From positions 188,982 through 252,981 of the forward strand of contig CAJJDN010000036.1 in assembly GCA_905182985.1 (NCBI GenBank): a stretch of DNA of 64,000 nucleotides, given 5' to 3'. This document shows, in pieces, positions 53,001 through 64,000 of this stretch; within the stretch, counting starts at the first letter, position 1, and each line of letters opens with the position of its first letter. Under the pieces are notes generated by a model. It was not told the origin of the DNA. It did no database searches and worked only from the letters and a program-made list of their open reading frames with translations. Made by a program: the position numbers and the translations under genes. The stretch comes from Paramecium sonneborni (taxonomy: Eukaryota > Ciliophora > Oligohymenophorea > Peniculida > Parameciidae).

Positions 53001-56000
53001 CAACCAATATGCAATAACCAAATATCATTCATCTCTTCACCACTTTTAATAAAATAATCTTAAATTAATTATTCTCCTACAGGTCCTCCTTAAGGTTCAT
53101 ATATTTTTGTTGTTAAATAAGCTAATTATATATCCTCCATGTATCTAGCCATAACATTTACTGCATCATTTAAATGTCCTCCTATTAAAAAAAAAGCAGC
53201 TGCATCTTAATATCTTTTTTTAGACACTAAAGCATATGCATTTTTTGAAGCTGCTGATTTCCATCTAGGTAAACTGAAATCTTGTTGTAAAAATTCATAA
53301 GTGGATTTATATTCCTTACCAGAATTTATTTCTTTTTTGAAAAGTGTTGTTATTACACTCTTTTTACCCAAAACTATAAAATATAGCAATGATTAAAATG
53401 GATCCTTTGACTATTTATATATATTCAATGCTATTTCTTCTAATCTTTATCTAATAAATGACAAATCCATCCATAAAACTGCTGCATATCTCTTAATTAA
53501 GTTCCAAGATAAATCATCTGAGCTAGCTATACATTCTTACCAAAGGGTTTCTTTTTAAAGTGAATGCAATGCCCAAACTACTTCTTTACTACTTAAAACT
53601 CGATTTCTCTTTTGTTTTGGTTAATTCCTAAAGATATGCACATGGAACATAAACATAGCAGCATAAAAGTCTAATGATCGTTAATTATCTTCATAATATC
53701 TTAAGTATTCAAGTATTATATTAATTTTTAATGGATATTCTTAAGCAATCTTTTTAAGAATATCTACTGGAGGCAAATTAAAATCAAATTAATCTTTATC
53801 TTATAATTTCTTTGTTTCATATATTTTTATTGCATCTACCCACAAAGGTTCTGGTTCAGACATCATTTAATATAAATCTAATAAATTTTTATAAGGAACC
53901 ATAAAATGATTGCCCAAAGCACCATGATGCTTAAATTTCAGACATATAAGTCTTAATATAAATTACACTAATTATAATTTTCCAAGTTGTATTAATTCGC
54001 TCAAAAAATCGTAATCCTATAATTAAACATTGTCTTAATAATATATAAATTAATACTTTATTAATTAATTAATTTATAGCTTAAAGTACTAGGCATCCAA
54101 AACTTATCCGCTAAACAACGAATTAATGAATTTCCTAATACTTTAACTTTTCGTCCAGTCTTTACTATTAGACAATCCTTGACTGTAAAAAATTTGTAAT
54201 TTTATGGTTTAGAGCATTTAGATAATCTTTTACAATAAATTCCTTCCCTATTATTCAAATATTTTCTAACAATAATAAGTAAAATTAAATTACTATTTGA
54301 TTGATGATAATTTATAGGTTTAATCATTTTTATCAAATTGAATAGCAAATGCTGTCAAATAATTATCTGTTTGTAATATGAAAGCAAAGTTAGTTAATGG
54401 TACAACTTACACAATAACTTTAGAAACATCATAGAGTGCCTTATCTACTCTAACAAGAAATGATTAGAGATTGAATCTAACTAAAAATTCACCAGATGAA
54501 GAATGAAAATCAATTTCATTTTAATGACTCATCACAAAATAGATAGGTTAATTTCCTCTCAATTATCCTACATCTTTAATATTGTAATTTTTAGAAATCT
54601 AAACAATTTATTACATTTATTCATTAAAAACTTTTAATGATTTTCCACTAATAGAAATAAAAGAAAGTTCTGGAGATTGTAATACCTATAATCTTTCAAA
54701 AATAAAATCTAATTTCCATGTTTTTAATTCTTAGACTTAGAAATCCATTTGTCCATAGCCATATATTTCAAATTATATTTAAATTAATGCAATTTTTTAT
54801 GCTGCTATTACTAGTAATTATAATTCATCAATTTCATAATTAATTTTTCTCAACTCAGTAATTTTATCTCTGTAATCATTTGATAAATGATTATATAAGT
54901 TAAGATGAACTTCTACTAGTTCATTTTATTAAATGATGAATGCTAAACATTATTAAACATTAGATGATGTGAGTAGAATAACATCATTTTCTTTAACTTT
55001 ATCTTTTGTAATAAACATAAACTAATCTACTATATACAATTGATTTTACATTTTTATAGATTCGAATTAATTTTCCAAATCTTTGATGGTCCATCAGAAA
55101 TATAATATTCCTAACTAATAACACCATTCAATTTTAATGATTGTAAACATAAATAATTCCAATCATTTATAATTGCAACTTAGTTTTTACATATAGAAAA
55201 ATGTACAATATTTTAAAATAGAAATTTATCACATTAAAATATTTATTTAGAATCATCTTTAAGGTTAACACAAATTTTAACTAAGTTCCATAAATTATCA
55301 AATCCAATAATTTCAATTTTTTACCCTTCAATTTAATCTACTAAAAGAATTTTCTTGATTTACTTGAAAATATCACTTTTAGTTTTCTTTATAATCTTAA
55401 CAGATTCTTCTAAAGAATAATTTCTAAGAAAATCTACTTTAACAACACTTAACTCTGATTCTTAATGTAAAAGTAGATAATCAACAGTAGATTATTCTGT
55501 ATCCTAAACTCCAAATTAATCAGCTTCTAAATAAATATTTTTCCAAGGATAAGGTGTTTAACCCTTAAGGTAAATGAAACAAAATGAAGAGATTTAATCA
55601 AAATGCATAGTATGTAATTTACAGAAATTTTTGCATTAAATCATTTCTTGCCAAATAGTTAATTAGTTGGTCTTAGTTAATGTAATAATAGTATTAGGAG
55701 TAGGAAAAGGAGATGGAGCAATTCTAAGAGTACCTCTAAATTTGTATGAAATTACTTCATCCTAATGTTCTAATTTTACTCTTTATTATTGTGATAGAAC
55801 TCCTTCTTAAACTTCTTTGATTGAATTGAAATCCCATACAATAACTATATTTTCATAAAGAGTTGTAAAATAACGAACATCTGGAGAGAATTTAACATTT
55901 GCTATTTAGTATTCTAATTCTAATGTGTAGATTTCTGTCAGATCTATTAATTCATATTAATCTAATTAACCAAGTAACCTATTTTACTTATGAGTTGCTT

Positions 56001-56383
56001 TCCAAATATGAAGTTTATTTTATGAACAACCAATAATATGTTCATCTATTTTTATAGAATGATATATATATACCATCAAAAGAAAAAAATGCATCTCTAA
56101 TAGGATTTGTGCAATTTTTGTTATAACTCTATTCCCAACCATTAAGTAAAGGTTTATACGCTATCAATTCTCTCTCACAGAACACGACAAATACTCCTTT
56201 GCTTGATGTTGCTACAGCTACGATGTCACTCATATAATTCCTAAAAGTCTAAGGAAAATCTCATGATGTTTGTACTTGCATATGTTACAATATTTCTTTG
56301 GTGTATATTATTAACTTCTCTTTAGAATATGTGAGAATGCATTCATTCTGAAAATGTGAAACACATTTTAGTATTTGATACAT
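50083..56383 (-). CDS. RAV1: Rav1/DMXL (rabconnectin-3 alpha), V-ATPase assembly factor
   Basis: About 2,050 residues from ATG 56383, with a 27-nt intron just inside the start. N-terminal beta-propeller region: MSDIVAVATSSKGVFVVF, KLHIWKATHKQNRLLG, NIVIVWDFNSIKEVQ. The diagnostic Rav1p_C region is near 53,100-53,500: RWKSAASKNAYALVSKKRY, AAAFFLIGGHLNDAVNVMAR, YMEDIQLAYLTTKIYEP. An acidic patch (SEESEEEEV) follows, then a C-terminal WD-repeat propeller (FINEGTVFASIYSS, LICACNDGQIKIVNLETL, NATYAASSDGVVSLVY) to TGA 50083. The RAVE/rabconnectin complex reassembles V-ATPase on acidic organelles. The ATG of the kinase-ANTH gene lies 9 bp beyond its stop, and the divergent neighbour starts 23 bp from its ATG. 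Confidence 0.92.
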
Positions 56384-56406
56384 ATTAAAGTATATAATTT
56401 AAATTA

Positions 56407-57042
56407 ATGAAGAAAGCTAAAGGAGGTGACTTTAATTTTGCTTCAAGAGCTTAAAAGATAGAGAAACTAGAGTTTCCATAATCTACTGAAGAACGTTTCA
56501 TTGTAAAAGCTAATAAAGATGTATTTATAATTACACTTCAATTTTAGGGAGTTGGATTCTAATGGAAAACTTATGATGAAAAATTATTAGGAAGAAACAT
56601 AGATAAAGGGACTTTTGATAATACTGTGGCTGAAGCTACACGTATTTGTAGAAATTTATGGAGAGAAAAACAAAGAGAAGAACATAAAGATCCTACTAAG
56701 GCTTATTAACCACTTTTATATGTTTCTGTTTTCTTGATTCTCTTGGCTTTTGTATTTCTTTTAGTTTTAATTTATGGAAATAGAGATAAATTAGCATTGC
56801 TTTATGTTGCAGTAGCTATTTTATGTTTAGCTGCATGTATTTGTTAATATTATTAAGTGCTTACTTTAATCGTTGTTGCTAAAACTTGGAGTTTAGAACC
56901 CTAATTTATGGACTTAGAGAAAGTATAGCTCAATAAAGTGACTGAATACTTAAATAATCAAAATGGATAAATTTATTAAAGCAAAGGATATAAATGGTAG
57001 GTTGAACCTAATCTTTATTGGATTGAATTGGTTTCCATTTGA
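56407..57042 (+). CDS. two-span membrane protein, unrecognised
   Basis: 211 residues if intronless. The first 100 residues are soluble (SRAQKIEKLEFPQSTEER, FQWKTYDEKLLGRNIDKGTF, ATRICRNLWREKQREEHKDP). Two membrane segments follow (LLYVSVFLILLAFVFLLVLI and LALLYVAVAILCLAACICQY), then a soluble tail with NGQIYQSKGYKWQVEPNLYW. A 27-nt in-frame segment (gtattt...tttag, around 56521-56547) has perfect intron ends and no stop, so it may be spliced out, giving 202 residues. No family recognised. Divergent from Rav1 with a 23-bp gap. Confidence 0.75.
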
Positions 57043-57075
57043 ATAAATATAATTATATAATATATATATTAAAAT

Positions 57076-57385
57076 ATGTTAGTCTACATTATAATCCATA
57101 AAGACTTTTCTCATCCATCAGTCGACAAGGACACTTTTCAGTTAGATGTTGAATCTACCATTTCAATCGAGGATCTCAAGGTACCAAATACATTCAAAGG
57201 GGAAGGTTTTAATTACTTTAAGATATATCGATTTGGGTCCAGATGACTTTGATTTAATTCAAGAATAAAATAATTCCAAATTAGTTAATAAATCCAAAGT
57301 ACATGAGTTATTGTTAGGACCAGATATTCCAATGAGATTTGTGATGATCCAAAAATAAAAAGGATGTTGCTGCATTGTATTTTGA
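57076..57385 (+). CDS. small ubiquitin-like protein with CaaX-type C-terminus
   Basis: 94 residues after one 25-nt intron (57181-57205). The N-terminal half has a beta-grasp start (LVYIIIHKDF, FQLDVESTISIEDLK), where the helix position VESTISIEDLK matches ubiquitin's EVESSDTIDNVK. The second half (YIDLGPDDFDLIQE, GPDIPMRFVMIQKQK) ends in GCCCIVF-stop, a CaaX box with phenylalanine last, usually geranylgeranylated, with extra cysteines that could be palmitoylated. This is the layout of plant and animal membrane-anchored ubiquitin-fold (MUB/UBL3) proteins, so a UBL3-like role is possible, but overall similarity is weak. Only 33 bp follow the neighbour's stop. Confidence 0.75.
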
Positions 57386-57963
57386 GACTCATATAATTTT
57401 AAAATCTTAACAATTATTAATAACCATTTGTTTTCTACTTAATATAAATATTTTAACCCAGATTCTTAATTCTTTAAAAAACATTATCAAATACCAAACA
57501 AAATAAACTTATTCTTTTCATCCTACTCTTTATCTCAATAATAAATATAAAAAACTAAAATTACAGTTGTCCAATTTAAATTATAACATTCTTTTTGTTA
57601 GTCTTTCATAACTTAATAAAAGAATGTCAAAATTTGAAGAAATCCAAAATTTATATATATAAAAATTTTTTTTATTTTATTTTAGATCTTAATTATATGT
57701 ATTTTATAAACTTTTCTGAATAATCGAGACAAATTTAATATTTTATGATAATATTCTTTTAAAGTATTATTTTTTCTCTAATTAAAGTAAAAATTAAAAA
57801 AATTATTTTAGATTAAACCTACGTTTAATAAATAATTAAAATTAGAGAGAACAATAAATAAACCAAAATTTTAGCATTATTCTCTAGGGTTAAAATACTC
57901 AAATTCTAATTTGAATAATATTTAATTCATAAATGTAAAAATACTCTCAAATTTAATATATTT
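57386..57963. other. intergenic between convergent genes, 578 bp
   Basis: AT-rich, with A/T runs; no open frame of interest. Should hold the 3' ends of the two flanking genes. Confidence 0.4.
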
Positions 57964-58716
57964 TCATTTTTATTTCTTTTATTTCTTTGATTTGGTTTTA
58001 AAAGAATCTTAAAGAGTGGTATAAGCTATTAATTAATATTAATAAATACCATATCTCATAATAACAATCACTACAAGAACAACTGAAATTAAAATCATAT
58101 ATGAAAACCAAGATGAATCAATGTCTATCCCAAATAAAGCAGTTTTCAATTCATTATTTTAGTTTAGTTAAGGATATAAATCATTAAATCCTAATTCTGG
58201 AATTCCTTAAGCTTCTCTTGATTTTGATAAAAAATCCTTTATGATATATAATAAATGATACTTCAATTATTTGATAAAGAGTATCATCTTATCTATCGAA
58301 TTTATGTTATATTTATCTATCATAGAAATTTTTTAATTAAAATCCATCCATCAAATAATAATATTTTTCTGCATTAAATTTTTTACTTTTTAATTCTTCT
58401 AAAATCTATTTTATTAATAATTTATTCAAACTTAATACGCTCCTTAAATTGTCTGCCTTTTAACACAGTGTTTACAGGATTCAAGTTTGATTCTTTTTGA
58501 AGCAATATATTATTATTTAATTTTTTCTTCAAAGTCCTAAATATCCTCATAAGCCTCCATAATTATATTTAAATCTTTTGCAATTTATTCATTCTCTTGA
58601 GTTAAATAATTATAAGAAACAATAATGCAAGAATTAAAAATATTTGTACTCATCCTTAATTCATATTCTACTTAATAAATATTATTGCTAACCTTCTTTG
58701 CTCTCCTTTTAATCAT
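57964..58716 (-). CDS. tail-anchored protein with helical cytosolic part, unrecognised
   Basis: ATG 58716 gives a basic start (IKRRAKKVSNNIYQVEYE) and helical segments (LTQENEQIAKDLNIIMEA, LNKLLIKQILEELKSK). A 25-nt intron before DFLSKSREAQGIPEL restores the frame; another intron near 58490 is needed. A single membrane helix (WFSYMILISVVLVVIVIMRY) lies about 35 residues from the end, followed by a lysine-rich tail (KSKKQKKQK) before TGA 57964. The layout is like SNAREs such as Sec20 or Use1, or other tail-anchored proteins, but no SNARE heptads with a central Q or R were recognised. Confidence 0.6.
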
Positions 58717-58938
58717 TATTTTGATTATTTTTTTAGGCTGATATAATAGCAATTAAACAGAAAAAATAAAGCATCTTTGTAAAAATATAAAAATTATTTA
58801 AGTATAAGATGGTTAATTTGCATATTTATTTATTTAATATCAATCTATTAAACTTGAATAAGAAAAGAAAGATGGCACTATTACACATGTGAATTATTTA
58901 ATTTTTATTGTAATAACGATATAAATTCAATAATAATA

Positions 58939-59627
58939 TCAGCAACATTTATTCGAATTTTAGCTATTTTATTAACCCCTAGTTGTTTCTACAGCATATC
59001 CAATCCTTACTCCTGGTATTTCATTCTGTTATTAACTTCTCTATACAACTCTCAATACTTGTTATGCTGCCTATGAAAATGTCTGTCTAATAAGTATAAG
59101 ATTACTTCAATAATGTTTAAATTATCTTTTGCGCTTGTTTCTATAAATAGTAAATTGTTATCATTAGCTAACTGCTACCCTTCAGATTTCGAAACTTTAC
59201 GCCAATTATAGAATGAATATAATACTATTTTTCTAAATCAAGTTTATTTCCTACTAATACTATCACCATTTCTTATGTTCCATGAGTTCTACATTCTTTA
59301 ATCCATTCTCTAACATTTTCAAATGACTCTCTTCTTGTGATATCATATACTAAAATTGCCCCTGCTGCTGATCTATAATATTATCTTGTAATAGATTTAA
59401 AAGTTTCCTATCCTGCTGTATCCCAAATTTGTAATTTTATTTATTTGTTCTCTAAATCTAGAATTTTAGCTCCAAATTCAACTCCCACAGTCATTTCATG
59501 TCTCACTCGAAACCTCTATTCCAAAAATTAGTACAATATGCAAGATTTTCCAACGGCTTCACTTTATCATATAATATATACCTGTATCTCCTATTATGAT
59601 AAACTTAAACAAATAGTGATAAGACAT
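58939..59627 (-). CDS. RAB2: small GTPase Rab2
   Basis: ER-Golgi and autophagy Rab. From ATG 59627: [14 protein letters not shown], a 25-nt intron inside the P-loop, then VGKSC (the loop reads GDTAVGKS, with A for the usual G), [14 protein letters not shown] (effector region typical of Rab2), [36 protein letters not shown] and ETSAKD. The C-terminus NSNKCC-stop is a double geranylgeranylation signal. A 20-nt intron lies near the end. Just after NKLDLEK the frame must change by an amount that no good GT-AG pair explains (about 59190-59230), so an unusual intron or a base error is likely there. Rab2 rather than Rab4/14 is chosen from SYHYLFK and [10 protein letters not shown]. Confidence 0.9.
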
Positions 59628-59980
59628 TAATAATAATATTCAAATTTATTCAAAACATTTCCCAACATTCTACAATTATATAATTATACATATAACAATA
59701 TGAAATCTATATTATTTATTTTCTATATATCAAATTATACTTTATTCCATAAACATTTTATAAATCCAAAGTTTACTAGATACTCTTAAATAGATACAAA
59801 AAATTTAATTAATTACATGAATTAAAAATTCAATTCAATTGAGCCTATGTAAAATAAATAAAAACAAATTAAATGTTAAAAGAATTGAAAAAAAAAGTAT
59901 TAAGTTTTAATATAATAAAAAATTTTATAAAAGAAATAAATAAAAAATAATAAAGATAATAAAAAAAGGGTATATTGAAT
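59628..59980. other. intergenic, 353 bp upstream of Rab2
   Basis: Extremely AT-rich (long A and T stretches); no gene seen. It lies between the Rab2 start and the 3' end of the zinc protein. Confidence 0.4.
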
Positions 59981-60318
59981 TCATTATTAGACTTCTTTAA
60001 CTAAGTTCTCAAATTTAACAATTTCTTTTGATTCTTAGGTGACTGCTTTGATAACATAATGATTATCGCAACTAGAATAAAGATTTGATATTACTGTGGG
60101 CAATATTCATCAGATTCATCATAATCTGTGATATCTTTTCTGAAAACCTTTTTACATTTTTTACAAGCAAAAATCATTTCAATAGATTTTAATAAAGGAT
60201 GATTTTCAAGTTCTTCATGACATTAAGCACAATCGAACCATCTTGTTAAAATTGATTTATACTTTTTACAACATGGAGCTCTAATAGCAACTTAAACATT
60301 GAGTATATGTTTACACAT
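59981..60318 (-). CDS. small CHY-type zinc-binding protein
   Basis: 104 residues after one 23-nt intron, which restores the last cysteine cluster. Cysteine/histidine pattern: CKHILN, APCCKKY, FDCAQCHEELENH, FACKKCKK and YCPHCDNHYV. This is the spacing of a CHY zinc finger (as in yeast Hot13, which acts with small Tim proteins, and in RCHY1), but no RING follows. The short length is closest to Hot13-like proteins. It may bind two or three zinc ions. Divergent from the next gene with 49 bp between ATGs. Confidence 0.8.
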
Positions 60319-60367
60319 TTTCTTTTTTAAATTTAAAATAGTATAATAATTAATTAAATCTTTATAT

Positions 60368-61272
60368 ATGTCGAACGATAACCCAGATGGTTAACCATTA
60401 GATTTCGAGTATTATGAGACAAATTATCCATACTTGAATGTAAAGAAGAATCTTTTGAACAATACATTGTCAAAGTGGAGAAGGGCTATCGCTCCATATA
60501 ATCCATTTGCAATGCAACAGATTCCAAATTAGAAGAGAATGGGTATGGGAATAAGAAATGGAAATGGATTTTACTTTCCTGATCCTTATCCTAATAGAGT
60601 TAATTGGAGTGTATTTTTTCCAACCCATTATGATCCATTGAGTGAATAACACTTTGGAAATCATGGATGGTAAACAAGAAAGTAAAATGAAATTTTAGAT
60701 GAATTATAGAGATGCTCCAATGTTTACAGCATTGTCAATAAGAGCTTAAGCATTACCAAGAGGTTGTGTTAGATAAATTGAGCAATTCAAAAGATGTTAG
60801 AGTGTGAATGGAGGAACTAAATGTTAAGAAGAAGCAGATAATATTATATCAATTTGTCCTAAATGGGCTTTGGAAGGATTGAAAGAGAAGAAAAAGTAAA
60901 TGGATAAGATTGAGGCTATCTAAACTCAGTAATATCGTTCTGTTTTAGAAGTTTCTTCATATAATAAAGTATGTATATATAAAGATAATTAAATAAAAGG
61001 GAAGAACATTAAAAGATGTATCAGATAAGACTTGGGCTGATGGACATAGAGAGAAACTTAGACCTGATACAATGTGGGCTGATGAAAGATATACAAATAT
61101 TACTTAAAATGAAATAAATGAAGCTAAAAAACGTGTAGCTGCAAGGGATAAAGCAACTGGAAGGTATAATTATAAGATTGAGTTATCTAGAGTAAAAGAA
61201 ACAGTTTATGGAGTACATCATCCAGATCTATCGAGTTCTCATCAGAGCGAAGATAAACCTCTATATCCATGA
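60368..61272 (+). CDS. protein with paired CX9C/CX10C cysteines, possibly mitochondrial, unrecognised
   Basis: 281 residues after introns of 28 and 31 nt. N-terminal part rich in aromatics, P and N (FEYYETNYPYLNVKKN, FYFPDPYPNRVNW, VFFPTHYDPLSEQHF). The centre has PRGCVRQIEQFKRC (C-X9-C) and KCQEEADNIISIC (C-X10-C), close to the twin CX9C helices of intermembrane-space proteins. The C-terminal part is charged (TMWADERYTNITQNEINE, KKRVAARDKATGR). It may be a ciliate-specific subunit of a respiratory complex, several of which carry such helices, but this is inference. No signal peptide. Confidence 0.7.
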
Positions 61273-61332
61273 TTTATTAATATATGCAACGGAAAATATT
61301 AAATAATAATTATAATAAAATAAATCTTTAGG

Positions 61333-61942
61333 ATGGTATGAGTATAATGATTATTTAGGGGTTGCTTAATATCATTCGAAAGATAAAGAAATCAGAGAAA
61401 GAATTAAGAATACTTGTTTTAGGTTTAGACAATGCAGGAAAAACAACTATATTAAAAGCATTGTCAAATGAAGACATTAACCAAATAGCTCCTACTCATG
61501 GGTTTAATATAAAAAATTTGTAACACGAAGGATTTAAACTTAATGTATGGGATGTAGGAGGTTAGGAGGTAATTCCAAAACTACTTTATAGAAACTTCGA
61601 GAATATTGGAGTAATTTCTATGAAAATACAGATGCTTTAGTATTTGTGATAGATTCATCTGATTAAATGCGTTTAGAAGAGGGAGGCAAAGAGTTAGATA
61701 AACTAATTGGAGAAGCTGAATTAAAAAAAGTACCTCTTTTGGTATTTGCAAATAAATAAGATTTGGTATAAGCACTTCCTGCTGATGAGGTATATTATAT
61801 TTATTAAATTAAGATCTCTGATAGTTTGAAATTAAATAAAATCAACGATAGATAATGGTCAATTGTTGCATGTTCAGCAAAAACATAAGAAGGATTATAA
61901 GAAGGAATGGAATGGTTAATTAAGACTGTTCAAGACAAGTGA
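61333..61942 (+). CDS. ARL3: ARL3-type small GTPase
   Basis: 179 residues. Taking ATG 61333 with a 23-nt intron directly after it (61336-61358) gives [20 protein letters not shown], matching the ARL3 start and its N-terminal amphipathic helix; starting at the intron-internal ATG would give an unnatural MIIQG start. GLDNAGKTT is the P-loop, [10 protein letters not shown] switch 1, WDVGGQ switch 2, then a 23-nt intron (61569-61591), [22 protein letters not shown] and CSAKT. A 24-nt intron follows PADE. ARL3 releases lipidated cargo in cilia together with UNC119 and PDE-delta, fitting a ciliate. Confidence 0.93.
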
Positions 61943-61965
61943 ATATTAAATATTAAATATATTAC

Positions 61966-63901
61966 ATGAAAACATAGATTGGAGTTTTAATTCATCTCCA
62001 CAAATTCATTAATATAGATCTCTCCACTTAGGGAATCTATCAACTTAGAGTTTCTGTGGTATCATATTCAATCTTAGTATGTTTAGCCTGGTGCATAACC
62101 TTATCTTATTATTAATTCAACTCGACAAGAACCAATGTCAGTAAATGAAGTTGACGAAAAATACATCTGTTATCCAGAAAATATACATCGTTAATATTTT
62201 TATTCATAAGGATTTTTAATTATATATGAAGATGAAGAAATGCTTGCTAATGTTGGTTGTGCATTTCGATTAGAAGAAATTTAATTTAATTCAAATATTC
62301 AAATCATTATGGATTTGCTATTCTTAGATATTAAATCAATCCCTGATATACATTCTGAAAACTTTGCTGAAAGGGTTATGCATTTACATTCCAAAATGAA
62401 ACCTGTTTCACATGCCTCATTCTTAATATCTAATCCTCATCATTATAATTAAATGTATTATCCTGTTGATTTTGATACTAATCATTTTTGTTCTGTCTAA
62501 ACTTAAATATTTACTATTCCCCTTAACATATCCATCACTAAATAATATCTTGAACAATAAATTAAACCTTAATTAAACACTTTTATTTACCAAACTATAC
62601 ATGTACTCATTTAGGATAGAAATATCCTACTCGACTAAATTTTAAACATATAATCAGATAAAAAAATCATTTAATTATCCTATAAACCATTAGAATATCA
62701 TATAAACAATCCTGACTTAATTAATTTGATTACTTAGGTATACTATTCTGACTTATTAGAGTTTTTATGAGTTACATCACGATCTCTATGTCTTATGGTG
62801 CGAACTTATTTCCATTTTAAAAGAGAATTATCGAAATCTTTTATTACTTTTATAATAAGATTATTGTGAACAAATTAAATTAAGATGGATGAATTGCATT
62901 TTAATTAATACTTCTTAGAATATCTATTTATAATCTCACATAAATCATGAATTAGCTAAACTTAAAAGACAAAATTTAAAGAATACAGAATTTCATAGAA
63001 TTATTTATAAAGAAGCTATAATTCCATTGCATTCTCATCCCTTTTTTTATAGAACAACTTACAAAAAAGAAGGATTACAATAAAATTCTAATGATATTCC
63101 TCATTATATAGTTTTACTTCATGGTTATTAGGGAACATCTTACGATATGAGATATTGGAAAGCAATTCTAAATATTCGTTTTTAAGATTAATTAAAATTA
63201 ATATTACCAACATGCAATGAATTTATTAATAACATATCAATTAAGTAATAAGCTTAAGAATTAGCTTATGAAATAATTGATTATATAACTCATGAAAAAG
63301 TTTATGATTTCAAATTATCTTTTGTAGGACACTCATTAGGAGGAATAATAATTAGAGCAGCTCTTCCTCTTTTAAATTCATTTTAAATCTATATGCATAC
63401 ATACATTAGTTTAGCTACTCCACATTGTGGATATGCACCTTCTAAAAGCTTTTTAATTGATACTGGATTAATGGTAATTTAAAAATGGAATAAATGTAAA
63501 ACATTGTAAGAATTGAGTTAAAAAGATAATAAGAATATTGATTTAACATATCTTTATTAATTAAGTACATTTGAGGGATTAGAATGGTTTAATAATGTTG
63601 TTCTTCTAGCCTCTCATTAAGATCATTATGTACCTTTTCAATCTGCTTTAATTCAAAAAACAGAAGAAACTAATGATCAAAAAATCTTAATTTACAATTA
63701 AATGGTTACAAATATATTATCTAGATGCAAAAAAATAGATAGATTTGATATCAACTTTCTAATAACAAAAAAGTAAAAAATTTTTTATTATATTTAAGAA
63801 AACTGGATAAACTAATTGGTAGAGCTGCCCATATCGAATTCATTGATAACTTACTGTTCGTTAAGATGTTTATTTACTTATTCGATGAGTTTTTTATCTG
63901 A
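61966..63901 (+). CDS. FAM135-type protein with alpha/beta-hydrolase (DUF676) domain
   Basis: About 620-630 residues. The N-terminal half matches FAM135: IGVLIHLHKFINIDL, QGIYQLRVSV, then, after a short intron, GFLIIYEDEEMLANVG and MDLLFLDIKS. The C-terminal half is a DUF676 lipase-like domain: YIVLLHGYQGTSYDMRYW, LILPTCNE, the nucleophile elbow LSFVGHSLGGIIIRAAL, SLATPHCGYAPS, FNNVVLLASHQDHYVPFQSA (acid and histidine region). A 26-nt intron near 63770 leads to the conserved-type end IGRAAHIEFIDNLLF and TGA 63899. FAM135 proteins have no settled function. It starts 23 bp after the ARL3 stop. Confidence 0.88.
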
Positions 63902-64000
63902 ATTTTATAAATTAAAATTATTTGTAAATTTAAGATAAGCTTTTTTCCTTTATCATATTATTTAAATAACTATTTATTTTTTATATCAATTCTACAAATG
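63902..64000. other. window end, 99 bp
   Basis: AT-rich sequence after the FAM135-type gene; nothing recognised. Confidence 0.3.

Overview
The window is nuclear (macronuclear-type) DNA of an oligohymenophorean ciliate, most likely a Paramecium species. The basis is direct. The sequence is very AT-rich. TAA and TAG read as glutamine inside conserved proteins, and only TGA ends genes. Introns are tiny (about 19-31 nt, mostly GTA...TAG), and removing them restores conserved protein frames (ATP synthase alpha, GAPDH, malectin, Trm8, glycogen phosphorylase, ARL3). Genes are packed with gaps as short as 9-25 bp. Nearly all genes are broken up when read with the standard code, so the models below were built with the ciliate code and hand-placed introns. 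Start codons and introns of unrecognised genes are less certain.

Layout. 1-10.9 kb: ATP synthase F1 alpha (partial), a large DUF1765-like protein, NDUFA2, two tandem LITAF-domain proteins, an ABHD17-like hydrolase, a Q-rich coiled-coil protein, a thioredoxin and tRNA m7G methyltransferase. 11-17.6 kb: a coiled-coil protein, malectin, an unknown protein, a three-repeat Myb protein and GAPDH. 17.4-22 kb: a Ufd2/UBE4-type U-box E4 ligase, with a 1,141-bp unmerged contig overlap around a single N. 22-29 kb: a doubtful gene with a huge trinucleotide tract, two unknown genes, a NOTUM/pectin-acetylesterase-family hydrolase, a mitochondrial carrier and an UNC93-like transporter. 30-38 kb: glycogen phosphorylase and a large coiled-coil protein, again crossed by an N-flanked 1,106-bp duplicated overlap. 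38-46 kb: gene-poor DNA with an interrupted reading frame, a second three-repeat Myb protein, two unknown genes and eEF1B-gamma. 46-57 kb: one reading frame that joins an AAK1/GAK-type kinase, an ANTH domain, a Q-rich linker and a second kinase; then a complete Rav1/DMXL (rabconnectin-3) gene and two small proteins, one ubiquitin-like with a CaaX-type tail. 57-64 kb: a tail-anchored protein, Rab2, a CHY-type zinc protein, a cysteine-pair protein, ARL3 and a FAM135-type lipase-fold protein.

The content is ordinary housekeeping and membrane-traffic biology. There is no operon logic, and neighbours are mostly unrelated. Trafficking genes are frequent (kinase-ANTH, Rav1 for V-ATPase assembly, Rab2, ARL3, LITAF). 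The items most worth a second look are the kinase-ANTH-kinase fusion, the prenyl-tail ubiquitin-like protein, the ATG-only first exon of ARL3 and the two assembly overlaps that corrupt gene models. No CRISPR arrays, transposases, rRNA or tRNA genes were recognised; tRNAs could be missed by eye.
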